A stretch of DNA of 60,540 nt from Flavobacteriales bacterium (GTDB lineage Bacteria; Bacteroidota; Bacteroidia; Flavobacteriales_F; PHOS-HE28), in the NCBI GenBank assembly GCA_016718655.1, contig JADKCV010000033.1, forward strand, positions 1 to 60,540, read 5' to 3'. The notes under the pieces were generated by a model. The model was not told where the DNA came from. It searched no databases and saw only the letters and a program-made list of their open reading frames with translations. The position numbers and the translations under genes are program-made. Positions 51,901 through 60,428 of this stretch are shown piece after piece. The stretch's first letter is position 1. Each line of letters begins with the position of its first letter.

Positions 51901-53925
51901 GATGGTGACGCCGGTGCGGTAACGGGCATGGCGGTGATCGGGGCCAACACGGCGAACGGAACCTGGTCCTACACCCTGAACAACGGCGGCACCTGGTCGC
52001 CTTTGGGAACACCGAGCAACACGGCGGCCCGTTTGCTGCCCGCCGATGCCAACACGCGCCTCTACTTCCAGCCGGCCACGAACTTCAACGGCAGCATCAC
52101 CGATGGCATCACCTTCCGCGCGTGGGACCGCACCAGTGGCACCAGTGGAGGTACGGCCGATGCCAGTGTGAACGGTGGCAGCACGGCCTTCAGCAGCGTC
52201 AGCGATGTGGTATTGCAAGCGGTGACCGCCGTGAACGATGCACCGGTGCTCAACAATGCGGCGAGCCCTGCGCTCGCTGCCGTGAACGAGGATGCCGCTG
52301 TCCCGGTGGGCGCTGTGGGCACCTCGATCACCACGTTGATCGACCTGAACGTGCCAGCGGGTGGGCTGGACAACAGTTCCGATGTGGATGCCACGCCCGT
52401 CACGGGTGTCGCGGTGTTCGCTGCGGATGCGTCCAACGGGACATGGTCCTACAGTGTGAACAACGGTGTCAACTGGACCGCGCTCGGCACTCCTGCGGCT
52501 GGTGCTGCGCGTCTGCTGGCCGCCGATGCGTCAACACGCTTGTACTTCCGCCCCAACGCCAACTTCAATGGTACCGTGGCCAGTGCCATCACCTTCCGCG
52601 CATGGGACCGCACAGCGGGTACCAACGGGGCCACTGCCGATGTGAGCGTGAACGGAGGCAGCACACCGTACAGCGCCGCTACGGACGTGGCATCGCTCGT
52701 GGTGAACGCGGTGAACGATGCTCCTGTGCTCACGGTGCCGGGAGCGCAGTCCATGCAGAGCAATGGCACGCTGGTGTTCTCCACGGGTGCGGGCAATGCC
52801 GTGTTGGTGGCGGACCTTGATGCAGGTCCAGGTGATGTGCAGGTGGTCATGGGTGTTTCGGGTGGAACGCTTACGCTCTCCACGGTGTCCGGCTTGAACT
52901 TCCTGAGCGGGGATGGGACCGCCGATGCTGCGATGGAGTTCAAAGGGGTGCTTGCGGCGGTGAGCGCGGCCCTGAACGGGATGAGCTATCAGCCCGCACC
53001 GGGAAACAGCGGGACGGATGTCCTATCGATCAATGTGGACGATATGGGCAACACCGGATCGGGAGGTGTGCTCAGCGATGCCGGTAGTGTGACCATCACG
53101 GTGGAAGCCGCTGCGGTGCAGGTGAGCGTGCGGGCCTTCCTGGAAGGACCGTACAGCACGGTCACCGGACAGATGTCCGATGCCCTGAGGTCCTTGCCCG
53201 GCTTCCCGACGGCGCAACCCTACTCGGCCGCACCTTGGAACCATGCCGGCACGGAGACCGTTGCGCCAGCCGTGTTGGCGGTGACCGGCAACAATGCCGT
53301 GGTGGACTGGGTGTTGGTGGAACTGCGCGATGCGGGCGATAATACCACCGTGGTGGCCCGTGCGGCCGGGCTGCTGCAACGTGATGGTGATGTGGTGGCG
53401 ACCAATGGTACGGCTCCGCTGACCCTGGATATCGGACCGGGCAATTATCACGTGGCCGTGTTGCACCGCAACCACATGGGCGTGATGACCGCTGCGGCCA
53501 TAGCGCTCAGCGGTACATCGACGGTGGTCGACCTCACCCTGGGCACCACCGCCACACATGGTACCGAAGCGCGGAAGACCGTGGGAACGGTGCAGGCCCT
53601 ATGGACAGGCGATGTACTGGCGGATGGTGAACTACGATACACCGGCGCCAACAATGACCGTGACCCCATGTTGTTCGCCATCGGCGGATCGGTGCCCACC
53701 AATACGATCACCGGCTACCTCGTGGAGGACATCAACCTGGATGGTGTTGTGAAGTATTCCGGCGTTGGTAACGATCGCGACATGATCCTGCAGAACGTGG
53801 GCGGCACGGTGCCGACCAACGTGCGCTACGGGCAGCTCCTGAGAACAGTGAGGTGGACCGATCCGATCGGTCCACCTCCACATCAGGAACGTACGGCGGG
53901 GCGACCGATCGGAACAGCGGCCTGA
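48985..53925 (+). CDS. Giant secreted M43-like metalloprotease with GEVED, PKD and cadherin-like modules
   Basis: The 1646-residue protein starts at ATG 48985 (signal RSAYHWLLATTLVLPTLLPA). The M43 catalytic domain (about 60-340) has H235-E-L-G-H-A-L-N-V-Y-H, EVCDTPPH and FNYMDYSSCGNQYTSGQ. Next come a PKD-like domain, two GEVED domains (each with YIDYNxxGxFxDAGE and VEDYG or VEEYG), Ig- and PKD-like domains between them, and two to three cadherin-like units (EDAAVPVGAVGT ... YFRPNANFNGT). The end carries a conserved repeat of Bacteroidota exoproteins (VEDINLDGVVKYSGVGNDRD). No ordinary sorting domain is visible. The last 20 residues lie over a hairpin and may be readthrough after a lost stop. 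Confidence 0.87.
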   Translation: MRSAYHWLLATTLVLPTLLPAQQPQVLPASTTGSCGFDDLHQQLRTTDAIYQQRMQRFEAAARLQGGSFERSLSTYKIPVVVHVMETGTALTAITDDQIRAGIRALNERFRKVAGTAGAGGGVDVGIEFVLAVRDPGGNCTNGITRRNMTGNATYMASGVFRQSAGISDAELKALDAWDQTRYYNIWAVSEIDNNNGGNGIQGYAVFAGAHGLSVDGCVLLANELVDPSSTTLTHELGHALNVYHTFEGDNDGTSCPLNGTCGTQGDEVCDTPPHIRSNSDCNSGGTNGCNSNSSNSLFVFNYMDYSSCGNQYTSGQAARMVLALTTDRASFLAANGNNALVPVATPVMDILPSASLLCGTGQSVTLYDNSTCIPNTWIGDSEFPDITYSWSISNGVNTYTSTAANPTFTLASTGVYNATVTVTTLLGATTHTENGVVLVTSAPVAACVPTSSNPSANYGLTVSRVRFNTFESLTSDGVNGVYQNFSCAKNTVVQRNGTYPLNITVNGGTNGTENFEAYIDYNNNGSFLDAGELVASGSSPSVGGQFNGTVTIPVTAVQNTLLRMRVIGDLGISASDRNCSAPLLVGDVEDYGVYVSSALAAVSIAATPGTTITYGTSVTFTPTATNGGASPTYQWFKNGAQVGTGNTYVNSTLLPGDQVYCRMFSNLAGVLTSPATSNTLSMTVTGPPQSDFTAASRAVCVGGSIAFSDRSLLAPTSWSWSFPGGTPSSSTAQNPTVTYSTAGTYAVTLVASNGLGTGTTMTKTAYITVYSTPLSGCTVTRSTTPAGEIGILGVQLNTINQVTAFNDAVMGNFLCSHITNLDANTTYGITVNVSPFNTQWLRVYIDYNRDGDFVDAGEQIFSPANGTGARTGTFTTPVAPQSGLLMRMRVISDFTNTTPGPCTTPLQYGQVEEYGIVFNAVPNTAPLLNAASSPVMTTVLEDAVAPVGAVGTLVSDLVDLIVPAGGRDNVTDGDAGAVTGMAVIGANTANGTWSYTLNNGGTWSPLGTPSNTAARLLPADANTRLYFQPATNFNGSITDGITFRAWDRTSGTSGGTADASVNGGSTAFSSVSDVVLQAVTAVNDAPVLNNAASPALAAVNEDAAVPVGAVGTSITTLIDLNVPAGGLDNSSDVDATPVTGVAVFAADASNGTWSYSVNNGVNWTALGTPAAGAARLLAADASTRLYFRPNANFNGTVASAITFRAWDRTAGTNGATADVSVNGGSTPYSAATDVASLVVNAVNDAPVLTVPGAQSMQSNGTLVFSTGAGNAVLVADLDAGPGDVQVVMGVSGGTLTLSTVSGLNFLSGDGTADAAMEFKGVLAAVSAALNGMSYQPAPGNSGTDVLSINVDDMGNTGSGGVLSDAGSVTITVEAAAVQVSVRAFLEGPYSTVTGQMSDALRSLPGFPTAQPYSAAPWNHAGTETVAPAVLAVTGNNAVVDWVLVELRDAGDNTTVVARAAGLLQRDGDVVATNGTAPLTLDIGPGNYHVAVLHRNHMGVMTAAAIALSGTSTVVDLTLGTTATHGTEARKTVGTVQALWTGDVLADGELRYTGANNDRDPMLFAIGGSVPTNTITGYLVEDINLDGVVKYSGVGNDRDMILQNVGGTVPTNVRYGQLLRTVRWTDPIGPPPHQERTAGRPIGTAA
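53851..53877. terminator. Perfect 27-nt palindrome at the protease 3' end
   Basis: AGGTGGACCGATC pairs with GATCGGTCCACCT around one central C (practical loop about 5 nt). It lies between two converging genes and looks like a bidirectional terminator, yet it is inside the annotated reading frame, about 50 nt before the stop at 53925. Confidence 0.6.
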
Positions 53926-53947
53926 GGCGCGCTCCAACCCCTCGTGG

Positions 53948-55123
53948 TCATCGACCGCCAGCACTTCCCGAAGTATGCACTTGCCCGGAACCGCGGATCA
54001 CCTGCTCGGTCGCGGACTGGCTGTTCACGTATGCATCGCCTGAACCTTGGATGATCACCTTGGACCGGTTGGCCTTCAGGTCGGTGGCCTGTACATCGCC
54101 CGAGCCGGTGATCATCACCTCCAAGTATTCCGTGCGGCCTCCGACGCGGATGTCACCGCTCCCCATCACCTGCAGCTGACACGTGCCTGTGACCTGTGCG
54201 TTCTTGAACACCGCATCACCGGATCCGATGACCTCCACCTTCAGTTCGTTGGCACCGGTCAACTCGTCCACGGTCACATCGCCGGAACCTTGCACCAGCA
54301 CACGCACCTTGTCCTTCGCCTGCATGCGGCCCCCGCTGATGGAGCCGGAGCCAAGGACCTCCAGGTCCTGTATCCGGGGCATACGTACGCTGACCACAAC
54401 GTCACCGTCGGAACCGTGTCCCTTGTCGGTGCCAGAAAGCGGATGGGCGAACACCAGGGTGTTGTTGCCCACTTCGGCGCGCACCCGGTCCACCTGTTCC
54501 TCCTGACCACTGATCACCACGGAGAAATCGCCCTCCTCCAAGGTGATGTCCAGCGAACCATGGAGGCGCACACTGGTGAATCCGGTGAGGTCGAGACTAC
54601 GGGTCTTGGTGCAGCACGGTTCCACCGCGGATGGTGGTGGGGTGACCGGTGCAAGGGGGGCGGTTGGTTCCACCGGGAGTGCGGGCGCTGCGCTCCCGAT
54701 CGGGTCCAAGGGAGCTGGCGGTGGGGGCGGTGCCACAGGCGCTTCCGGTGCCGGGGTAGGAACGGCCGCTGCTGGGGGGGTGACCGTTGAGGCCGGCTGC
54801 TGCTGGGGGTCGGTGACCGGCGCACCGACCTCTGGCGGCGGTGGTTGTTGGACCTGAGGTTCCGGTGCGGTACGCGCGGAGTGCACCAGGTGTGGCTCGG
54901 TAGTGGGTGCGCTATGGGCGAAGAGGTAGATGGCTCCGCCGATGAGGAGGCTTCCTGCAGTGGTCATGAGGATGTTGTTCAGGGTGAAATGATGATACCA
55001 GGCCGTGGGTGCGGCTACCAAGGGGAATGCCGCCACAAGCTGTTCCACCTGGTCAAGGCTCACCTCGGTGGGCAGCTCGCGCAACCCTTCCAGCACACGT
55101 TCGGTGGGATCCAGGGGGTTCAT
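53948..55123 (-). CDS. Membrane protein with GIN (DUF2807) domain, possible anti-sigma partner
   Basis: The 391-residue protein begins at ATG 55121-55123, overlapping the sigma-factor stop by 4 nt. Residues 1-48 are a short cytoplasmic part (PTERVLEGLRELPTEVSLDQ), residues 50-69 one TM helix, residues 75-165 a Pro/Ala-rich linker, and residues 175-390 a GIN-type adhesin-head domain with repeated strands ending in GSGD (VLGSGSISGG, VIGSGDAVF, VMGSGDIRV, IIQGSGDAYV). The order, coupling and topology are those expected of an anti-sigma factor with an outside sensor. There is no zinc HxxxCxxC motif in the N-terminal part, so the anti-sigma role is inferred. Confidence 0.8.
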   Translation of the reverse strand: MNPLDPTERVLEGLRELPTEVSLDQVEQLVAAFPLVAAPTAWYHHFTLNNILMTTAGSLLIGGAIYLFAHSAPTTEPHLVHSARTAPEPQVQQPPPPEVGAPVTDPQQQPASTVTPPAAAVPTPAPEAPVAPPPPPAPLDPIGSAAPALPVEPTAPLAPVTPPPSAVEPCCTKTRSLDLTGFTSVRLHGSLDITLEEGDFSVVISGQEEQVDRVRAEVGNNTLVFAHPLSGTDKGHGSDGDVVVSVRMPRIQDLEVLGSGSISGGRMQAKDKVRVLVQGSGDVTVDELTGANELKVEVIGSGDAVFKNAQVTGTCQLQVMGSGDIRVGGRTEYLEVMITGSGDVQATDLKANRSKVIIQGSGDAYVNSQSATEQVIRGSGQVHTSGSAGGR

Positions 55124-55665
55124 GTGAGCAGGGCGATAAGGGTGATGAGCGCTACGGCCGGTGTGGTGCGAACACGACCTTCGAGTTGTCCGCGTAAGGC
55201 TGCCCGTGCGCGGCTCACGCGGGTCTTCACCGCGCCCTCGGAACACTGTTGGATGGCCGCGATCTCCGCCATGGACAGGCCCGAGACCTCGAAGAGCACG
55301 AGCGCATCCCGGTGTTCGCTGGGCAGTTTGTCCAATGCGCCATACAGCAGTTGCACGTCCACCAATTGCTCTGCAGTGGCTCCGCGGTCGCGGAAGCGCG
55401 CCATCTGCCGGTCGCACAGATCGGCATTCCTACGCTGCACGCGCCACACGCTGATCGCGCGGTTGCGTGCCGCCCGGATCAGGTAGTGCAACAGGTCCTC
55501 GGGCTTTTCGATGCGCTCGAATTGGTGGAATGCCGAGAGGAGCACGTCCTGTACCAGGTCCTGGGCGTCCATCTTACCATAGGCCACGGCCGAGCAATAG
55601 CGCAGGAAGGGCTCATGGCAGCGCTGGTAGGCGCGCATGAAGTCGTTCTGCTTGGTCTCGGGCAT
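55120..55665 (-). CDS. ECF (sigma-70 family) RNA polymerase sigma factor
   Basis: The 181-residue protein has region 2 (about 10-80; YGKMDAQDLVQDVLLSAFHQF with the core-binding part) and region 4 (about 110-165; LPSEHRDALVLFEVSGLSMA, then the DNA-recognition helix CSEGAVKTRVSRARAALR). A charged linker joins them and a short hydrophobic tail (TTPAVALITLIALLT) follows. ECF sigma factors redirect RNA polymerase to a small regulon after an envelope signal. It is translationally coupled to the membrane/GIN protein that follows, its likely regulator. Targets unknown. Confidence 0.92.
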   Translation of the reverse strand: MPETKQNDFMRAYQRCHEPFLRYCSAVAYGKMDAQDLVQDVLLSAFHQFERIEKPEDLLHYLIRAARNRAISVWRVQRRNADLCDRQMARFRDRGATAEQLVDVQLLYGALDKLPSEHRDALVLFEVSGLSMAEIAAIQQCSEGAVKTRVSRARAALRGQLEGRVRTTPAVALITLIALLT

Positions 55666-55815
55666 GGTTCCGGAGGGTGTTCAGCAGGAAGGTCGCCGAA
55701 GTGGGCGAAAGGTTACAAGGAAGATCCAACGGTTCTCCTCCAAGGTGGAATTGGAAGTCGGTTCGCGTCGCCAGGATCACCATGGGTGGAGGTGTCCTTG
55801 TCGGGATACGATGGT

Positions 55816-56973
55816 TCAACCCCGCACCAGCACCAGCAGTTCACCGCGTGATCGGGTCGTCTTGATCAGCAGCGCTTCGCGCCCCTTACCACGTCGGATG
55901 ATGCCCCGTGCCGTGTTCGGAGGAATGCGCCCTTCATTGTGCGCGATCACTTGAACCTGGTTGTGCCCATGGTCCAGGTCGAGCCGGAGTTTCACCGGCT
56001 TGTGGCCCAGGCCGCAGGCTACGAGCGCGGGTTCACCGTTCAGCAGCACGCTCACGGTGTCCCCATCCATCTCGGCATCGTCCCAGAGTTTCAGGGTTAT
56101 CCGTTGGCGTTTGCAGGCCATATTGGGCAGCGTGTCCATGCTGGCGGGCAGGGTGGGTGCCGGACGCACCGGCGCGGTGCCCAAGGTCTTTCTGGAGCCG
56201 AGGTGGTAACGCATCATGAGTGCGAGGTGGTCGTCACTGGCCTGCCAAGTAGCAGTGGTGCTGTTGAAGCTGCTTACGCCGGTCCACGCCGGTGCGGGGT
56301 CCAAGTGCTTCACGTAGCGCAGGGCGATCTCATACCGGTCCTTTCCGGTTGCCGTGAAACGTCCGATCTCCGTTGCGAAGTAAGGGCGTATCAACTGCGG
56401 TGCCGTGATCACCGAGCGGAAGCCGTCGCGCTCAGTGGTGCGGTCGTCCGCCTGCTGGAAGGAGCCACCGCACCCGACGCCGAAGGACCATTGCCTCGTC
56501 ACGTTCCGCCGCGGTAGCGTATGCCAAGCCATCCGCAGCTCGACGTTCCGGTTGCTGTGGTATAGGCTGTGCAGCAGGGTGTCCGATCGCATGGCATAGC
56601 CGTGAGCACCCCACCCGCCGTTCACGGTGAGCATCAGGCGGTCGCGATAGGTGAAGGAGGCCCCCAATTCAGTGCGGAAGCCGGGCCACAGGAACACCTT
56701 GGTCCCCGCATGGCCCGTGACACTGGTGAGCGCGGCCGCTTGCACAGTGGGACCTATTCCACCGTACAGGCGTGACTCGATATCGCGGCTGTGCGCAACG
56801 GGCTCATCGTTCATGAAGGACTCCGGGTGCACCAGCACGTTCATCACCCCGAGAAGCAGTTCTGCGGCGCCACCGCCACCGCCGCCGCCCGCGCTGCCCA
56901 CCGCGTCCGACAAGGACTGGCCGGACACAGGATCAACGAGAAGGAGCGCAAGGATCAGTGCGTAGGAGCGCAT
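55816..56973 (-). CDS. Hypothetical outer-membrane-like secreted protein
   Basis: The 385-residue protein starts at ATG 56971-56973 with a signal peptide (RSYALILALLLVDPVSGQS) and a run of seven glycines near residue 34. The first 260 residues have amphipathic strand pairs (FRTELGASFTYRDRLMLTVN, WSFGVGCGGSFQQADD, DRYEIALRYVKHLDP, DDHLALMMRYHLGSR) typical of an outer-membrane beta-barrel. The final 100 residues (ACKRQRITLKLWDDAEMDGD ... VQVIAHNEGRIPPNT) match the soluble domain seen in Bacteroidota proteins that have NEGxxPPNTA motifs, of unknown role. It is transcribed toward... the sigma-factor gene's far side and may share its region. Confidence 0.65.
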   Translation of the reverse strand: MRSYALILALLLVDPVSGQSLSDAVGSAGGGGGGGAAELLLGVMNVLVHPESFMNDEPVAHSRDIESRLYGGIGPTVQAAALTSVTGHAGTKVFLWPGFRTELGASFTYRDRLMLTVNGGWGAHGYAMRSDTLLHSLYHSNRNVELRMAWHTLPRRNVTRQWSFGVGCGGSFQQADDRTTERDGFRSVITAPQLIRPYFATEIGRFTATGKDRYEIALRYVKHLDPAPAWTGVSSFNSTTATWQASDDHLALMMRYHLGSRKTLGTAPVRPAPTLPASMDTLPNMACKRQRITLKLWDDAEMDGDTVSVLLNGEPALVACGLGHKPVKLRLDLDHGHNQVQVIAHNEGRIPPNTARGIIRRGKGREALLIKTTRSRGELLVLVRG

Positions 56974-57057
56974 CGGCCGCCAACCAGCCAACATCGGGCC
57001 AAAGGCCGTCGTGGTATAAGGGTGGGGGCCAGGCGTCGGATGCGTCGCATAGCACCT

Positions 57058-57908
57058 TCACTCCATCAGTACGTGCAACGCGGCACCGTCCAGCTGATGC
57101 ACGAGGTGGGTTCCAGCGGAAAGACCTCGTATGGTGAGGGAAGGGGAGGACCGGAAGGCCAATTCATGCATAGAGCGCCAATCCAAGGACAGGATGCGGA
57201 CCGGACCGAGGTCCTCGCCATCGCTACGCCGCAGGGTGAAGCCGCCTTGACCAGGGTTGGGGAAAGCCTCCAAGGCAGCGTTTGCCGTTGGCTTGTCCAC
57301 CAGACCGGTGGTGATGATGGTCAAAGGCGCATTAGGTTGGCTCACACACCCTTGCAGATCGGTGGTCACAACGGTGTAGTCACCGATGGCATAGGCTGTG
57401 ATGCAGGGTGTGTTACCCTCAAGGATCGACGCTCCGTTCAAGTACCATTGCAGAGCAGGAAGCGGGTCGGTGTAGAGCTCCGATCCCACTTGGACCACAG
57501 TGGGTAGGGGGCCTCCAGAGGACATCCCAGTTGAGCACGGTAGGTATCGCCGAAGCGGCCTAAGGCCACCCAATGCGCCGTCCACCAACGCTGCATCGCA
57601 CAGGATCGCGTTCGGCACCTCCAACAGGATGTCCACCCACGTGATCCCACGCTGATCATCGAACATCCAAAGGCACTTCAAGGTGTTGGCCCGGAGGACC
57701 TGCGGAGCGCGTTGCCAGAGCACCCGCCCGCATCGGTCGTATCCAAGATGGTACCCAGCGTGCGGTCCAACACATACGCTGTAGTGGTGCCCGTCATCCG
57801 CAGGTCCAACAGGTCGCTGCGGTTCTTGATCGGTGTGGTGAGCTCCTGGTACTGGGCCCTTGCCGCCCCGGAAAGGAGCAGTGCCAAGGTGAAAAGAACG
57901 CGGTTCAT
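57058..57908 (-). pseudogene. Collapsed third copy of the YCF48 propeller gene with sorting domain
   Basis: ATG 57906-57908 opens a signal peptide (MNRVLFTLALLLSGAARAQ) and a first blade (ELTTPIKNRSDLLDLR, LDRTLGTILDTTDAGG) close to the gene at 12527-14773. Near 57700 the frame changes and the sequence continues as LKCLWMFDDQRGITWVD, then jumps to the paralogue's Ig-like end (LQWYLNGASILEGNTPCITA) and a type A sorting domain (AFPNPGQGGFTLRRSDGED) ending at 57058. Nearly all propeller blades are missing and a frameshift splits the rest, so it is best read as a decayed internal-deletion copy. Confidence 0.75.
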
Positions 57909-57968
57909 GATGTTCTGATGGGATAGGACTGTGTGGTACACCGCAATGCTGCCTGCGTTCGATCAGGA

Positions 57969-60428
57969 TCAACGCAATACCGTCACATGCCCACGAAGTT
58001 CACGCAATTCACCGGAGGCACAGGGGTCGGGCGCGCTGATGAGGTAGATGTACACGCCGTCCGGTACGGGTTCTCCGCCCACGGTGCCGTCCCACCCGGC
58101 GGCCAGGTCGGTGGTGGATGTCACCTCCTGGCCCCAGCGGTTGAAGATGCGCATCATCGCCCCCTGTGACGAGGTGCCGACCGCTACGGAGAATACATCG
58201 TTGATGGTGTTCCCATCCGGGGTGAAGACATTCGGTACGAAGAGGCCGACAGGATCGGCCACACGCACCACTGTGGTCGCGGTGTCCGCACAGCCGGCCG
58301 CGTTGCTGGCGCTCAACGTGAGCATACGGTCGCCCTCATCCACTCGGGACAGTTCCAGCTGCACCACGCAATCGGTGGAGATCAACGCACCATCGAGCCA
58401 GAGCGAGCAAGTGGTGGCGCCTTGAGCGAGGACGCCCACATCGATGGTCCTTGTGCATGGTTCTTGTTCGCCCACCAGTTCCAGTTGGGGGAACGGCGCC
58501 ACCAGCACGGTATCCGTCGCAGGGGCCGAGGCACAGCCGTTCGTGCCGAAGGCTACAAGCGTGATCACTTCCTGACCACTACTCGCAAACGCGGCCACAG
58601 CGACGGTGTCGGTCGAACTGCCACCGGAACCCAAGGACCAACGGAGTGAATCAGCGCCCACGGAGGTGGAGGTGAATTCGAGCAGGACGCCGACGCACAC
58701 CGTATCCGCACTGCTGGTGAAGGTGGCCGCGGGCGGCTGGTCCACCACCACCAGGAACGTACCACTGGCCGAACAGCCGTTCGCGTCGGTGGCCGTGGCG
58801 ACGAGCGTGGTGGTATTGGCCAGGACCAGGTCGATGCTCGCTCCGGAGGCTCCGGTGTTCCACACGTAAGTGTATGCCCCCGTGCCACCGGTGGCCTCGG
58901 CGATGGCAGTGCCACCTGCGTTGGCACAAAGGGGTGTGGTGGCGGACACGTCCATGCTCAACGCGTCGGGCGCCTCCACTGTGAAGGTGAGCGAGGAGTC
59001 GCAACCGGTCGCATTGGCGATAAGCACGATGTAGGTGCCTGCTTGCAGGTCACTGGCGGTTGCGTTGGTCTGGATAGGGGCGGTACTCCATGTGAAGGAC
59101 AATGGTTCGCTGCTGGACACGTCCAATTGGATGCTGCCGTCGTCACTGTCCGCACAAGAAGGTCCTTCCACCTGTGCATCAATGTTCCAGGTGGGGCAAC
59201 AGAGGCTCGCGTTCACTTGGAGCTGCGCGGTCGCGGTGCAGCCGTTCGCATCGGTCACCACGAGTCCCACCACGGTGGTATCGGTAGGCGTGAAGAGCAC
59301 ATCTGGACCATTGCCCAGCGGTCCCCAATCGAGGTCTAGAACGCCCGACCCTCCTTGCACGATGGCTGAGACACTGGTGGTCTCACCGATACACACTTCG
59401 GTATCTCCGTTCAGTTCGATCAGGATCGGCTCCGGGGCTGTGAGCGTGAAGGTGAGGGTGGTGTCGCATCCAGCCCCATCGTCCACCACCACCGAGTAGG
59501 TCCCTCCATCCAACCCACCGATGGTCGGAGCGGATTGCGGGGGCAACGTGTTCCAGAGGTAGTTGTAGGTGCCGTTGCCCAATGGCGTCACCGTGATGGT
59601 CCCATCACTGGCATCGCTGCAGCTGATGGCCGTGGTTGCCGTATCCACCCCTCCGATGGAGCAGCAGGGGAGGACGACCACGGTGTCGGTAAGCCAGTTG
59701 CCATCGGCGTAGTGGCAGTAGTCGCCCACGATGAACGAGTAGGTGCCCGGTTCCGTGATGGTGATGATGGAGCCGGTGGTGCCATCGCTCCACACATAGC
59801 CCGGATAGGTGGGCGGCTGGAAGAGTACGGGGTAGAACGAGAGGTCGATGGTGATGGAACCGCTGCACAGCAGCGAGTCGGTCCAGGGGATGAAGTCGAA
59901 GGTGGCGTTGCCTGAATAGATGGGATTAGGCGGCGTGCCGGTTTCCAGCAGGCAGCAGTTGCCGCCGTCGGAAACGTTGAAGGTCCCGGTGAAACAGTCA
60001 TACTGCACCTGATGGGCAAAGAGCGTGGCGCCCGGTCCGAACTCGGCCAGGAAGAACTGCGCGATCTGCGGCGCACTGTTGCCCCCACCGCTGTTGCTGG
60101 TACTGCACTCGCCCTCCGCACCGGTGATGCAGTTCACCAAGGGAGGAAAGCCCGGGGCCAGTGGCTCGCCGAGGAAATTGGCGATGGCGATGTTGCCCAG
60201 CGTCTGGCTGTATTGCGTCACGATCCCCGGTGGCAATCCGTTGATGGTAGTGGTGGGCGGATTGGTGCCACAGGGGGCGTTGTTCCCATCGAAGCCGGCG
60301 TAGATCACTTCGGTGACGTTGGCCGCGAATGGCCCGATGATGTTCACCTGCACCGCTTCATAGGTGCAGATGCCGATGCGCAGGTCGGGGATGTCCTGGT
60401 CCACATTGATGGTGAGCGTGCCCGCCAT
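57969..60428 (-). CDS. Surface protein with SprB-like repeats and type B (gliding-motility) C-terminal domain, 5' end doubtful
   Basis: The 819-residue reading frame opens with a domain (residues 1-200, LTINVDQDIPDLRIGICTYE ... VTEVIYAGFDGNN) that in relatives is not N-terminal, and there is no signal peptide. SprB-like repeats (GTITVTPLGNGTYNYLWNT ... GLDGGTYSVVVDD; GAYTYVWNTGASG) and an Ig-like region follow. The last 85 residues are a type B sorting domain (VPNVFTPDGNTINDVFSVA ... RIFNRWGQEVTS). An in-frame stop lies upstream at 60444-60446, but another frame is open to the window edge and reads plausibly, so the true gene probably starts beyond 60540 with a frameshift near 60430. Confidence 0.75.
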   Translation of the reverse strand: MAGTLTINVDQDIPDLRIGICTYEAVQVNIIGPFAANVTEVIYAGFDGNNAPCGTNPPTTTINGLPPGIVTQYSQTLGNIAIANFLGEPLAPGFPPLVNCITGAEGECSTSNSGGGNSAPQIAQFFLAEFGPGATLFAHQVQYDCFTGTFNVSDGGNCCLLETGTPPNPIYSGNATFDFIPWTDSLLCSGSITIDLSFYPVLFQPPTYPGYVWSDGTTGSIITITEPGTYSFIVGDYCHYADGNWLTDTVVVLPCCSIGGVDTATTAISCSDASDGTITVTPLGNGTYNYLWNTLPPQSAPTIGGLDGGTYSVVVDDGAGCDTTLTFTLTAPEPILIELNGDTEVCIGETTSVSAIVQGGSGVLDLDWGPLGNGPDVLFTPTDTTVVGLVVTDANGCTATAQLQVNASLCCPTWNIDAQVEGPSCADSDDGSIQLDVSSSEPLSFTWSTAPIQTNATASDLQAGTYIVLIANATGCDSSLTFTVEAPDALSMDVSATTPLCANAGGTAIAEATGGTGAYTYVWNTGASGASIDLVLANTTTLVATATDANGCSASGTFLVVVDQPPAATFTSSADTVCVGVLLEFTSTSVGADSLRWSLGSGGSSTDTVAVAAFASSGQEVITLVAFGTNGCASAPATDTVLVAPFPQLELVGEQEPCTRTIDVGVLAQGATTCSLWLDGALISTDCVVQLELSRVDEGDRMLTLSASNAAGCADTATTVVRVADPVGLFVPNVFTPDGNTINDVFSVAVGTSSQGAMMRIFNRWGQEVTSTTDLAAGWDGTVGGEPVPDGVYIYLISAPDPCASGELRELRGHVTVLR

